Shown here piece by piece: positions 22,802 to 31,358 of a stretch of 64,000 bases of DNA. The DNA is from a bacterium (GTDB lineage: Bacteria > Oederibacteriota > Muellerivitia > Muellerivitales > Muellerivitaceae): NCBI GenBank assembly GCA_035549195.1, contig DASZRK010000018.1, positions 1 through 64,000 of the forward strand, in the 5' to 3' direction. Both the position numbers and the translations under genes were made by a program. The notes beneath the pieces are model-generated. The model did not search any database, was not told where the DNA came from, and saw nothing but the letters and a program-made list of their open reading frames with translations. Each line of letters opens with the position of its first letter. Positions within the stretch are counted from its first letter, which is position 1.

Positions 22802-23944
22802 CTAGGCAACGCCGAGAGAGGCCGCTTCACAACGCGATTTCAGGTTCTTCAGTTGCTCGGATTCCATGAAGCGGTGGACGAGCAGGATGATCGGCCCCCC
22901 CAGGGACATTTTGAGTCCCGGCTCGAATTCCCCCCGGACCCGCACATAGAGCCGGCAGGCGTCCCGGCCGTGGGGGACCAGGTCGAACTGCCAGGTGGAG
23001 CGGTAGGGAAGACCCCAGGCCCCTTTCCGGAGTTCCGGTGGGAGCAATTCAGGGGACCCGAGGACCAGGCCCCTGCCCATTTCCATCCGGAGCACCGCGA
23101 AGCCGCCGGTGTCCTTCGGGGTGGCGGGGAAGAGGTCGCCGACCTGGATCCTTTGGAGTTCCGGGTGGACATAGAGGGCGCTGGGAACGCCGCCGTTGTC
23201 CAGCCGGTCGTAGCTGTACCAGCCGCCCCGGCGGCAGCCCATCTGCGCCAGCCAAGGCCAGACCCGGTAGGCCGGGGCCTCGATGAGGCGGCTCAGGGTG
23301 AGCTGGGCCTTGGGGCGGGGGATCAGGTCGTCGCCGAAAAGGGCGAGGGATTCGGGGTCGGGGGCCGGTCGTTCCCCCAGCGCCTTCTTGAAATGGGCGA
23401 GGAGGACCCGCCGGATGGCGTGGGAGAAGGGGCCGATGAGCGACCAATAGGCCCGGAACTTCCGCCAGGAGACCTCGTCGGTGGCCGTGACGCGTACATC
23501 GGTCTTGAGGGTGGAGCCGCCCCCGGGAAGGGGATCGACCGAAAGGCTCCAGGCCACCTTGGTGAAACCGGGGTCGTGGAAACGCCGCCATTCCCAGGCG
23601 GGGACCTCCAGGAAGGGGATCTTCAACTTCCATACTTTACCGATGGCGCCCAGGGCGACCTCCCGGCCCTTTTGTTCCTCGAGCAACCGGAAACCCGGCT
23701 CCGGGATCCTGAAGATGTCGTCGATGGTCATTTGAGGCGGCATCTTGGGGCCCCGGCCGAGGAGGCGGTCCGGGACCGTCCGCAGCCAAAAGAGGCCTTT
23801 CACGAAACCGAGTCGGTAAAGATCGAGCTCTCGCGCGGCGGCCCAAGCCTGGTCGGCCGGCGTGGTCACATCGATGCGGTCCACTTGGCGCAGGCGCCAA
23901 TCGGGGAGGAATTTGTCGAGCGGGGTAAGACTGTGGGTCTCCAT
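22802..23944 (-). CDS. Double SRPBCC (START-like) domain protein
   Basis: 380 residues from the ATG at 23944 (AGGAG upstream); the longer version would overlap the upstream gene deeply and lacks a ribosome binding site. Two hydrophobic-cavity domains are seen. The N-terminal half (about 20-195) begins with RIDVTTPADQAWAAARELDL. The C-terminal half (about 230-370) begins with LTLSRLIEAPAYRVWPWLAQ and continues MGCRRGGWYSYDRLDN, typical of SRPBCC-family proteins near oxidoreductases. Such domains bind lipids or other hydrophobic small molecules. Its place directly after a CrtI-like flavoprotein suggests a shared hydrophobic substrate. Confidence 0.7.
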   Translation of the reverse strand: METHSLTPLDKFLPDWRLRQVDRIDVTTPADQAWAAARELDLYRLGFVKGLFWLRTVPDRLLGRGPKMPPQMTIDDIFRIPEPGFRLLEEQKGREVALGAIGKVWKLKIPFLEVPAWEWRRFHDPGFTKVAWSLSVDPLPGGGSTLKTDVRVTATDEVSWRKFRAYWSLIGPFSHAIRRVLLAHFKKALGERPAPDPESLALFGDDLIPRPKAQLTLSRLIEAPAYRVWPWLAQMGCRRGGWYSYDRLDNGGVPSALYVHPELQRIQVGDLFPATPKDTGGFAVLRMEMGRGLVLGSPELLPPELRKGAWGLPYRSTWQFDLVPHGRDACRLYVRVRGEFEPGLKMSLGGPIILLVHRFMESEQLKNLKSRCEAASLGVA

Positions 23945-23957
23945 GGTGCGCTCCTGA

Positions 23958-25520
23958 TCAATCCTTGTGGGCGAAGAGCTCTTCGCTGTAAGTGGGATCC
24001 TTCTCCCCGACCGGGTCCGGGAGCGGTCCGCCCTGGGCGGGGCCTTCGGGAGGCAGGTTTGTGGTAAAGGCCTTCCCATCTTCCCTGCAGATCCTTTTGA
24101 TGATGTCCTTGCCGGTCATCAGGCAGGTGGGAAGGCCCCCGCCGGGCTGGACCCATTGGCCCGCGAAGTAGAGTCCCCGCAAGCCCTTCAAGGTCTTGGG
24201 CAAGGGCTTGAGGAAGCTCTTCAGGTCCGGAAGCCAACCCTCGATAGAGCCCCGCCAGTTATGGGTGTAACGCTCGAAGGTGGTGGGGGTGGCCACGTCG
24301 GTCACTTCCACCTGGCTGGTGATCCCCAGGAACCGCTTGTCCAAAAGGGCCAGCACCTTCCGGGAAAGCCCGTGTTTCTCGGCCTCGTATCTCGCCGGGT
24401 CGGCATGAAGGGCTTTCCAGTAACCGTAGTCGGTCTGGAAGCTCACCTTCACGATGGTGCGGCCTCTGGGCGCCAAGGTCGGGTCGTGGGCATAGTGCCG
24501 GACATAGAGGTACTTCTGGGGCTTTCCCGCGACCTCGAGCGGGGGATCGAGGGGAAGGAGGAGCCCGTGGGGTTCGTGGGACATGTCGCGCCTTACCCCG
24601 TAGGAACAGACCACGATGGGGTTGAAAGGCTTGAGGTTTTTGAAACGCTGGTAGAGCTCCTCGTCGTTGTGGCGGTTCTCCAGCAGGCGCTCGAAGGTCA
24701 TGTGCCCGTCGCCCGCGGCCAGGATGCGGTCGAAGTAATGTTCCGTCCCATCGGCCAGCTCCAGTCCGAAGACCTTCCCGTTCATCTCCAGGATCTTCTC
24801 CACCTTGGCCTCGTATTGGACCTTCCCGCCCAATCCCCGATAGCGGGCTTCGATGGACTTGGCGAATTCCAGGGATCCGCCGATGGGATAACCGCCGTTC
24901 TTGTTGTGGTGCCAGCCGAGCGGTGTAATGAGCATGAGGATGGACATCTCGGGCATGCCGAAGACCGTTCCGAAGAAGTTCCTCAGGAAGGGGTCCTTGA
25001 ACTGCAGGGAAAAACGGCGGAAGTTGGTGCGGAGGGCCCAGACGGCCTTTTCCAAATAGACGGGGGCCAGGGGAAGGTCATCCCAATGGAAATTCCACTT
25101 GTCCAGGCGCGCGAAGAGCCGGATGGCGTCGGTCAGCCGGTGGATGGGTTTGGCGTCCTGGGGCGAGAAACCCAATAGGTGCTTCTCCAGGCGGTCCACG
25201 TCGCTGTAGAGATGGAGGGCCTTCCCTTCGGCCTCGTAGGTCATGAAGACTTCCGGGTGGACGATCCGCTTGCCCTGGAGGGCGCCCAGTTCCAGCCATC
25301 CCTGGTGCAAGGGTCCGTAGGGGGCGACCCCTACCAGCCACTCGATGCAGCCGTCGATGGTGTAGTCGTCGCCTTTCTTCCAGGAAGTGCAGAGCCCTCC
25401 GGGGATATGGTGCGATTCGAAGATCGTGGTGTCATAGCCGTTCATGCGGGCGTAACAGCCGGCGGCCAACCCGGTCACCCCCGCGCCGATGATGCCGATG
25501 GTGCCTTTGCGGTCGTTCAT
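23958..25520 (-). CDS. NAD(P)/FAD-dependent oxidoreductase of the phytoene desaturase/retinol saturase (CrtI-like) type
   Basis: 520 residues. The N-terminal dinucleotide-binding motif is GIIGAGVTGLAAG (about 8-20), followed by the acidic strand end TTIFES and the family motif PGGLCTSWKKGDDYTIDGC. A C-terminal FAD motif reads GLRGLYFAGQWVQPGGGLPT (about 462-481). This organisation is that of CrtI, carotene isomerases and retinol saturases, which desaturate, isomerise or saturate polyenes. The exact substrate cannot be told. It is the first gene of the minus-strand operon 25520-21378, with gaps of 13, 10 and 10 nt. Confidence 0.8.
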   Translation of the reverse strand: MNDRKGTIGIIGAGVTGLAAGCYARMNGYDTTIFESHHIPGGLCTSWKKGDDYTIDGCIEWLVGVAPYGPLHQGWLELGALQGKRIVHPEVFMTYEAEGKALHLYSDVDRLEKHLLGFSPQDAKPIHRLTDAIRLFARLDKWNFHWDDLPLAPVYLEKAVWALRTNFRRFSLQFKDPFLRNFFGTVFGMPEMSILMLITPLGWHHNKNGGYPIGGSLEFAKSIEARYRGLGGKVQYEAKVEKILEMNGKVFGLELADGTEHYFDRILAAGDGHMTFERLLENRHNDEELYQRFKNLKPFNPIVVCSYGVRRDMSHEPHGLLLPLDPPLEVAGKPQKYLYVRHYAHDPTLAPRGRTIVKVSFQTDYGYWKALHADPARYEAEKHGLSRKVLALLDKRFLGITSQVEVTDVATPTTFERYTHNWRGSIEGWLPDLKSFLKPLPKTLKGLRGLYFAGQWVQPGGGLPTCLMTGKDIIKRICREDGKAFTTNLPPEGPAQGGPLPDPVGEKDPTYSEELFAHKD

Positions 25521-25872
25521 GGAGCCCTCCCTTCAAGGTGGAACCCTTGTCTTTAAGGTAGGGGAAGAGGGGCGGGCCCTCTATGAGGAGGGTCATGGGG
25601 AATGGCCTTGCGCGAGGGGATGGGAATGACGGCCTTTTTGCGGGGCTTCGGGAGGCCGGCGACAAGGTAATAACGCCCGGGAAGGTCGACGTCCTATTGG
25701 CCCGCTTCTATTCCGCCGCGCCCTTCGTGGGGAGCCGCCTGCTCTTCGCCACCGGGTCCTTCCACCGCCTACATGGGCCTGGGGCTCTTGGTCCCGCGCG
25801 CGCCGACCATCCGGATCAGCCATGAGCGGTTCCACCAGACCCTGGATGGAACGGGCGTCGGGCCCGGCTGGG
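25521..25872. other. Intergenic region, coding-like debris only
   Basis: It carries the upstream region of the CrtI-like operon. The plus strand at about 25650-25860 has stretches that read like protein in changing frames (DKVITPGKVDVLLARFYSA, then after a shift MGLGLLVPRAPTIRISHERF), but there is no intact frame and no ribosome binding site. It may be a decayed gene; the family is unknown. Confidence 0.35.
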
Positions 25873-26157
25873 TCAGTCCTTGCGGATGTGGATGCGGTTG
25901 GTGACGCCCTTCACGCCCGGGACCTTGGAGGCTTCGGCCCCGAGGGCTTTTTTGGATCCCGGGTCCTTGACCTGACCGATCAAGGTGACCCACCCGCCGC
26001 GGCAGACGACCTTGATGCCATGGGCCTTGAGGTCGGCGGCCCTTTCGATCTCCGCTTCCAACTTTTCATCCATGGGGTCCAACTGAGGCCCGGCGGGAGC
26101 CGCTTCCTTGGCCTTCCCGATCTTCAGTTCCAGTTTTTCTTCCTTGGTCATGGACAT
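25873..26157 (-). CDS. BON-domain protein
   Basis: 94 residues from the ATG at 26157 (GGAG 6 nt before). A Lys/Glu-rich N-terminus is followed by a BON domain (about 34-94). It has the order helix (DEKLEAEIERAADLKAHGI), strand VVCRGGWVTLIGQV with the conserved Gly, a helix (GSKKALGAEASKVPGVKGV), then NRIHIR. BON domains bind membranes or form periplasmic assemblies in OsmY-like proteins; here no signal peptide is seen, so it may be cytoplasmic. Confidence 0.75.
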   Translation of the reverse strand: MSMTKEEKLELKIGKAKEAAPAGPQLDPMDEKLEAEIERAADLKAHGIKVVCRGGWVTLIGQVKDPGSKKALGAEASKVPGVKGVTNRIHIRKD

Positions 26158-26364
26158 GGCGGGCTCCTTTTGGCTTTTCATGGTTTCCTGGACTACGTTA
26201 AGCTTCCGCCGGTCTTTTTGGATGGCCGAAATCATGATGAAGAACGGTTTTTCGGTGGATTTAACATGGGGATGAAGGGATCCCTTATTTTGTCATCGGC
26301 CCACGGCTTCATGGGCCTGGTGTAAACTGATCGCAGGCTTTCGATCCCGATCCTGATAGGACCC

Positions 26365-26778
26365 ATGAAACCCTCCGAACTCACCCTCCTTTTCGCCGAT
26401 GACGAGGCCCCGATCCGCAAGATCTACGAAAAATCCTTTGTCCCGGACGGGTTCAAGGTCATCCTTTGCGAAAGCGCCGGCCAGGTGCTGGAACGGTTGG
26501 AAAAGCAGAAGGTGGACCTGCTGGTCCTGGACCTTCATATGCCGGGTATGGATGAGATGGACCTTTTCGCCATCCTTCGGGAGAAATATCCCGCCCTTCC
26601 GGCCCTGGTGGTGTCCGGGGCCTATTCGGGGCTGGTGGACGATTTCGCCGCCAAGGGCTACGACACCATCACCTTCTTCAACAAGCCCGCGCCCTTGAAG
26701 GAACTCAAAAAGAGCATCTATAAGCTTCTTAAGATCGACGCCCTGGGGACCTTCCTGAACGATAAGGAAGTTGGATAA
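26365..26778 (+). CDS. Single-domain response regulator
   Basis: 137 residues, a receiver domain only. Phosphoacceptor Asp56 lies in LLVLDLHMPGMD, the acidic pocket is Asp12/Asp13, the switch Ser is Ser84 (VVSGAY) and the conserved Lys is Lys107 in NKPAP. All key residues are present, so it should be phosphorylated. It has no output domain, as in CheY-like or relay regulators. No kinase gene is adjacent; the orphan hybrid kinase at 37722-42194 already has its own receiver. Confidence 0.85.
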   Translation: MKPSELTLLFADDEAPIRKIYEKSFVPDGFKVILCESAGQVLERLEKQKVDLLVLDLHMPGMDEMDLFAILREKYPALPALVVSGAYSGLVDDFAAKGYDTITFFNKPAPLKELKKSIYKLLKIDALGTFLNDKEVG

Positions 26779-26898
26779 CCCCGGATGGTTTTTCAACCCG
26801 TGGATCCCCAGGCCTCGATCATCTCCATTCCCCATCTTCTGGTCCGGGTTGTGAGCCTTGTCATGGAACGATAGGTTTTTGGGTGTTGGACTGTCTTC

Positions 26899-27303
26899 AT
26901 GGACACAAAAGGTTCCGGGTTCGATCCATGGCTGATAGCCCCCTGTGGGATGAATTGTGGTTTATGCCGGGCCCATTTGCGAGCCGCGAACCCCTGCCCG
27001 GGATGCCGCCGGTTAGGACCGGACGCGCCCAAGACCCGGGCCCGGTGCCCCATGCGGTCTTGCCCGAAACGTCACGGTCGATTTTGTTGTGCTTGTAAGG
27101 ACTTTCCCTGCGAAAGCCTGAGGAAGCTGGATGCCCGTTATCGGTCGAAGTTCGGAATGAGCGAGATCGAGAACCTGGAACTCATTCGAAAGAATGGCCT
27201 GAAGCGGTTTTTGCTGATGGAAAATGAAAAGTGGATCTCAGGCGGGCGAATTCTTTGCGTCCATGACCGGCGTTATTATCCCGAAGCGAAGCGTCACTTA
27301 TAG
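26899..27303 (+). CDS. Cys-rich DUF3795-like protein
   Basis: 134 residues with eleven cysteines in the first 71 (Cys16, 20, 23, 33, 36, 50, 55, 63, 64, 66, 71). The opening APCGMNCGLC and the CPGCR motif are the DUF3795 pattern, thought to bind metal; the function is unknown. The 3' end overlaps the convergent gene at 27294 by 10 nt. Confidence 0.75.
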   Translation: MDTKGSGFDPWLIAPCGMNCGLCRAHLRAANPCPGCRRLGPDAPKTRARCPMRSCPKRHGRFCCACKDFPCESLRKLDARYRSKFGMSEIENLELIRKNGLKRFLLMENEKWISGGRILCVHDRRYYPEAKRHL

Positions 27304-27572
27304 AGGATCTCGAAGACCGTCATGCCGATGTTGAATTCCTGTTCCGTGAGCCGGTCTTCCTTGATGCCGCCCAGGTACTGGATCCACTGGCAACGGACCC
27401 CGCTCTTCAAGAGGTCCTCGTAGCGGACGGACCGGAAGACCTCCTCACGAAGGCATTCCCGCAGCTTTTTTTCGGCCGCAAGTTTCATTTCCTGGACCTT
27501 TTCCTTGGCCAAATGCTCGAAATTGGTCAAGAAATCCGTGACGTGCATTGTCTCTCCGCGGTAGGGGGCCAT
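27294..27572 (-). CDS. Hypothetical protein paired with an XRE regulator
   Basis: 92 residues if started at 27572; an internal ATG at 27548 with GGAG upstream is equally plausible and would give 84. It is mostly helical and charged (EHLAKEKVQEMKLAAEKKL), with a C-terminal half ending in GMTVFEILYK. No family is recognised. It follows the XRE gene by 9 nt on the same strand, so the two likely form one small operon, possibly a regulator with its partner. Confidence 0.5.
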   Translation of the reverse strand: MAPYRGETMHVTDFLTNFEHLAKEKVQEMKLAAEKKLRECLREEVFRSVRYEDLLKSGVRCQWIQYLGGIKEDRLTEQEFNIGMTVFEILYK

Positions 27573-27581
27573 GCGCCTCTC

Positions 27582-27788
27582 CTATTTGAAGAAATCCATG
27601 AAATCGCGCTTCAAATGTTCGGCGATCAGTTCCAGCGCGTGGATGCTGGGGATGCGTTTCCCGCTCATATAGTTGGAAAGGGCCGACTTGGAAACCCCCG
27701 ATCCAAATGCCACTTTTTCGGCACTAAAGCCGCTTTGCCGGATCATCCGCCGCAGGTTCTTTGAGATACGGTGTTTATATACGGGCAT
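27582..27788 (-). CDS. XRE/Cro-type HTH regulator
   Basis: 68 residues, almost only a Cro/CI helix-turn-helix: LRRMIRQSGFSAEKVAFGSG, then VSKSALSNYMSGKRIPS as recognition helix and turn, then HALELIAEHLKRD. The ATG has no Shine-Dalgarno sequence. Instead TAATAT lies exactly 6 nt before it, suggesting a leaderless transcript. Inverted repeats immediately upstream are likely operators. First gene of a two-gene operon. Confidence 0.85.
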   Translation of the reverse strand: MPVYKHRISKNLRRMIRQSGFSAEKVAFGSGVSKSALSNYMSGKRIPSIHALELIAEHLKRDFMDFFK

Positions 27789-27794
27789 GGAGAA

Positions 27795-27836
27795 ATATTA
27801 GGGATTTTTGAACCTTCAAGCGTCCACAAACGTGGA
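27795..27836 (-). promoter_or_regulatory. Leaderless promoter and candidate operators of the XRE gene
   Basis: On the minus strand TAATAT (27795-27800) is 6 nt before the ATG. Upstream lie two inverted repeats: TTGAA-2-TTCAA (27808-27819) and TCCAC-AAAC-GTGGA (27823-27836). No strong -35 box is seen, which would suit activation or weak basal expression. Confidence 0.5.
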
Positions 27837-27960
27837 AAAGGTATGTCTTGACGGTGTTTTTACCGTCTCGGAAGGATCGGGGAAGGGGGAGCGGGGATAG
27901 GAGGGTGAAACCGGACAGTTTTTGGGCTACGAGGACTTCGACAAGGGGGGCGAGGGATGA

Positions 27961-28548
27961 TCACCTTTCGCCAAAATCCTGGGAGAGGGTGATGTAATCC
28001 GGGTAGTCGAGGTCGTGGCCCGACACCTGGACCGAGGGTTTGAGCTTGAGTGAGACGTGGGTGGGATGGGTGCCCTCGCCGGCGACATTCAAGGCCAAGT
28101 TCAACATCGAGTCCAAGGTCTTGCCCGTCAGGACCCTGTTGAGGTCCAGGGAGACGGCCAAAGGAATGGGCGCCACGCCCCCTTGGGCGGGGATCTGGAT
28201 GCTCCTCGCGAAATCACCCCGGGTCAGTTCGGAACCGTCGATCTCCAGGATCCAGGCGAAATGTCCCATGGCGGCGGGGGAATCGTTGGGATTCCGGCCT
28301 TCCAGGTTCAGGGTGAAGGTGAGGGAAAGGGCCCCCGAACTGAGCGCCCTTTGGAGCTTGAACAGGGTCATGGCATCGAACTGGGAAAGGCTGGTCTTGC
28401 CTTGCAGGCCGATGCCGGCGATGGCCACGTCCGAGACCGAGACGAGGCGATATTCGCACTTGGAAAGGGTGAGGGCCTTGGCGAAGTCCTTCAAGGTGGA
28501 ACATCCGGCGAGGGAGACCAGGCAAAGGATAAGGGCCAGCTTTTTCAT
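27961..28548 (-). CDS. LEA14/WHy-like lipoprotein
   Basis: 195 residues. Lipobox LAGC (Cys16) after a short signal, and GGAG before the ATG. The single domain has the pattern of LEA-type-2/WHy proteins: LVSVSDVAIAGIGLQG, LTFTLNLEGRNPNDSPAAM, FAWILEIDGSELTRGDF, then a second strand set. Bacterial members are periplasmic lipoproteins linked to stress or desiccation, without known biochemistry. Divergent from the serine hydrolase gene. Confidence 0.65.
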   Translation of the reverse strand: MKKLALILCLVSLAGCSTLKDFAKALTLSKCEYRLVSVSDVAIAGIGLQGKTSLSQFDAMTLFKLQRALSSGALSLTFTLNLEGRNPNDSPAAMGHFAWILEIDGSELTRGDFARSIQIPAQGGVAPIPLAVSLDLNRVLTGKTLDSMLNLALNVAGEGTHPTHVSLKLKPSVQVSGHDLDYPDYITLSQDFGER

Positions 28549-28664
28549 GGGGCGCTCCTTGGATTTTCCCGGTCATTGGAGCGCAACCTGGCGTCCGGGT
28601 AAAGGGGTGTTTGGGTCCATTTTTCCCAGGGGCCTTTTCTGCGGCATCGGTTATTCTTGGACCC

Positions 28665-29822
28665 ATGAAAAGAAGGATCCTTTTATCCCTATTCGTCCTG
28701 CCGCTTTTGTCCGCTCCGCCGGGAGCCTTGGCCGATGAGGACATCCCGCCTCCCCCCTTGGTCGCGCCGACACCCATCCCCACCGATACCCCGGTCCCGT
28801 TCCATTACCGGATCCCCCCGGACCTCCACGATGGCTGGCCGGTGGGGGACCTGCGCCATGAAGGGGGCGATCTTCGAAAGATCACCCATGCCGTGAATAG
28901 CATCGACCTGAACCAGCTATCCGGTATGCGAAGCCTGCTGGTCTTCCGGCACGGGAAATTGTTGCTGGAGGAATATTTCAACGGGGCCGATGCCAGGACC
29001 GATCATCCCCTCTTTTCCTGCACCAAGTCGGTCTTTTCCACCGTCTTCGGCATCGCCCAAGACCAGGGACTTTTGAGCGTGGACCAAAAGCTCTATGACC
29101 TCTATCCCGACGAACGGGGCAAGGCCGGATGGGACGCGCGCAAGGCGGACATCACCGTCGGGAACATGCTTTCCATGACCTCGGGGCTGGATTGCGACGA
29201 CGTCGGAGTGGGGGACGCCAATTGCGGGTCCCAAATGGGGCGATCGAAGGATTGGTTGGGCTTCATCTTCGCCCTGCCCATGGCCCATGATCCGGGGAAG
29301 GTCTGGACCTACAACGGCTGTTGCCTGTCCCTGCTCTCCAATTTTATCGCCGAAAAAAGCGGCCTGGCTTTTCCCACATACGCCAAGAAGAACCTGTTGG
29401 ACCCCTTGGGGATCGCCGAAGGCGATTGGGTGACCGGGCCTTCGGGTGTGAACCGGGTGGATTACGGGTTGGCCTGGAAAGCGCGGGACATGGGAAAACT
29501 GGGACAGCTCTACTTGAACCAAGGGATGTGGAAAGGGAAGCGTGTCGTTTCCGAGGCCTGGGTGAAGGACGCCACGAGCCTCCATGCGGCCAAGGGGACT
29601 TCCTTCCACCATAGTTACGGTTATCTCTGGCATCTCAAGGATATGGGCTATCAAGAAAAGACGGTCCAGGTCTTTTTCGCCAATGGCTACAAGGGCCAGG
29701 CCATTTTCGTGTCGCCGGAAGCCGACCTGGTCTGCGTGGTGACCGCGGACAGTCCGGATGACACCATTTACACCAAGGAAGAGCAGCTTTTCGAGGACGA
29801 TATCCTCGGGGCCTTCCGATGA
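28665..29822 (+). CDS. Secreted serine hydrolase of the beta-lactamase/esterase (class C-like) family
   Basis: 385 residues from the ATG at 28665, which opens a signal peptide (LLSLFVLPLLSAPPGALA). A Pro/Thr linker (PPPPLVAPTPIPTDTPVP) leads to the beta-lactamase fold. Catalytic SxxK is Ser118-Cys-Thr-Lys121 in LFSCTKSVFS, and the Tyr-x-Asn-like motif is Tyr216-Asn217 in VWTYNGCC. FHHSYGYLW (about 310) lies near the third motif. Such proteins are esterases, peptidases or penicillin-interacting enzymes; true beta-lactamase activity is not implied. Followed after 14 nt by the VOC gene. Confidence 0.8.
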   Translation: MKRRILLSLFVLPLLSAPPGALADEDIPPPPLVAPTPIPTDTPVPFHYRIPPDLHDGWPVGDLRHEGGDLRKITHAVNSIDLNQLSGMRSLLVFRHGKLLLEEYFNGADARTDHPLFSCTKSVFSTVFGIAQDQGLLSVDQKLYDLYPDERGKAGWDARKADITVGNMLSMTSGLDCDDVGVGDANCGSQMGRSKDWLGFIFALPMAHDPGKVWTYNGCCLSLLSNFIAEKSGLAFPTYAKKNLLDPLGIAEGDWVTGPSGVNRVDYGLAWKARDMGKLGQLYLNQGMWKGKRVVSEAWVKDATSLHAAKGTSFHHSYGYLWHLKDMGYQEKTVQVFFANGYKGQAIFVSPEADLVCVVTADSPDDTIYTKEEQLFEDDILGAFR

Positions 29823-29836
29823 AAGGGAGTTGAGGG

Positions 29837-30292
29837 ATGCCTGAGATCAAGAAAGCCTACGCCACCCTGATGGTCGACGATCTGGATCGGTCCATCGACT
29901 TCTACACCAACGTGTTGGGGCTCGTGGAGGACCTGCGTTTCGGGGATAACTGGGCCGAGATGGTCACGAAGGGCATCACCATCGGGTTGCATCCCAAGAA
30001 GATGGACTCTTCACCCGAGCTGGCCGCCAAGATGGGCTGGGGGGCGGTTGCCCATCCTCATGGTGGCGCCGTCGCAAGCTCCGGCGCCTCGGCTGGGCAC
30101 AAACCAGGTGCGGCCCACGCACAGCAGCCCCATAACCTCACCATCGGCTTCGAGGTGAAGGACATCCGGGCCGCCGCCAAGGAGATGGAAGCCAAGGGGG
30201 TGCGGTTCCATTTCCAGGAGAACGAGGTCAATATCCTGGCTTTTTTCTTCGATCCCGATGGCGCGCCGCTTTACCTGACACAGGTGCGGTGA
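29837..30292 (+). CDS. VOC (glyoxalase/bleomycin-resistance fold) protein
   Basis: 151 residues. The first half-domain begins KAYATLMVDDLDRSIDFYTN and continues VLGLVEDLRFG; the second has IGFEVKDIRAAAKEMEAKGV and the end ILAFFFDPDGAPLYL, as in VOC proteins. Metal ligands are only partly clear. Between the halves is an unusual Ala/Gly/His/Pro-rich loop (about 70-95, with HPHGGAVASSGASAGHKPGA). Co-transcribed with the serine hydrolase. Substrate unknown. Confidence 0.75.
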   Translation: MPEIKKAYATLMVDDLDRSIDFYTNVLGLVEDLRFGDNWAEMVTKGITIGLHPKKMDSSPELAAKMGWGAVAHPHGGAVASSGASAGHKPGAAHAQQPHNLTIGFEVKDIRAAAKEMEAKGVRFHFQENEVNILAFFFDPDGAPLYLTQVR

Positions 30293-30370
30293 AGATGAGG
30301 GTCGGGTGGATATCCTTTTCTGTTGTTATAATCGGCCGACGCCACTGAATTTTTGGGCCGGGAGGGTGCC

Positions 30371-31330
30371 GTGGAGAGAAAGCCGTTCCTATGGCTCCTG
30401 CCCATCCTTGTGATTTGGCCTTGGGCTTGCACGACCCATTATTCCCTGGCCCCCGTCAGCTCTGGTTCCGGGCCGGTCACCCATTGCTCCACAGGCCCCC
30501 ATCCTTACATCCTGACCTGGGGCTCCAACGGGACCGGGAACGGTCAATTTTCCTTCCCGGCCGCTGTCGTCTCCGGTTCCGGGGGCAAGATCTACGTCGC
30601 CGATTTCCAGAATTCCCGCGTCGAGGTCTTCAATTCCTCCGGGACCTACCAGTCCCAATGGGGTGGGGTGGGATCCGGGAACGGTCAATTCAACGGCGCC
30701 ACGGGCGTGGCAGCGGATGCCTCCGGGAACATTTATGTGACCGATTACCAGAACAGCCGGGTCCAAAAATTCAACAGCTCGGGGACCTACCTTTCCCAAT
30801 GGGGAACTTACGGGTCCTCGAACGGCCAATTCCACACGCCGGACGGCATCGCGGTGGACGGTTCCGGGAACGTTTATGTCGTCGATTCGGGCTTGGGCAC
30901 CATCCAAAAATTCACTTCCGCCGGCAGTTATCTGTCCCAGATGGGAGGCGGGCTCCTTTCGGGACCCGGACCATTGGATGTGGATTCCTCCGGGAGCGTG
31001 TATGTGGATGATTACGGGAACGATCGGATCGCGGTCTTCACCTCGACAGGCGCCTATTCCTATTCGATCGGAAGCACGGGATCGGGTAACGGACAATTCA
31101 ACGGTCCCTTCGGCGTGCGATTGGACGGTTGTGGCAACCTTTATGTGGCCGACGGTTATAACAGCCGGGTCCAGGAATTCAGCGTTTCGGGGACCTATGA
31201 ATACCAATGGGGGACCTATGGGACGGCCGCGGGTCAGTTCCTGCGCCCAGGCGGCCTGGGGATCGATACCAATGGGAACCTCTACGTGACCGACGCCACC
31301 AACAACACCGTCCAAAAGTTCCAGCCCTAG
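30371..31330 (+). CDS. NHL-repeat lipoprotein
   Basis: 319 residues from a GTG at 30371, chosen because GGAGGG lies just upstream (30361-30366); the earlier TTG at 30353 lacks one. Lipobox WPWAC (Cys20). Six NHL repeats of about 45 residues follow (GNGQFNGATGVAADASGNIY, VTDYQNSRVQKF, and so on), enough for one six-bladed propeller. There is no Thr/Pro stalk, unlike the related protein at 31682. Likely on the outer membrane; ligand unknown. Confidence 0.75.
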   Translation: MERKPFLWLLPILVIWPWACTTHYSLAPVSSGSGPVTHCSTGPHPYILTWGSNGTGNGQFSFPAAVVSGSGGKIYVADFQNSRVEVFNSSGTYQSQWGGVGSGNGQFNGATGVAADASGNIYVTDYQNSRVQKFNSSGTYLSQWGTYGSSNGQFHTPDGIAVDGSGNVYVVDSGLGTIQKFTSAGSYLSQMGGGLLSGPGPLDVDSSGSVYVDDYGNDRIAVFTSTGAYSYSIGSTGSGNGQFNGPFGVRLDGCGNLYVADGYNSRVQEFSVSGTYEYQWGTYGTAAGQFLRPGGLGIDTNGNLYVTDATNNTVQKFQP

Positions 31331-31358
31331 CCATCCAAGGTCCGGCCGATCCCATCTT

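Noticed and set aside
25583-25825. 80-codon plus-strand frame between BON and CrtI-like genes
   Set aside because: No ribosome binding site, no family, and apparent frame changes; treated as debris.
28665-29822. Naming the serine hydrolase as a beta-lactamase resistance gene
   Set aside because: Only the general fold motifs are visible; family members are mostly esterases or peptidases, and the linker and context do not suggest resistance.
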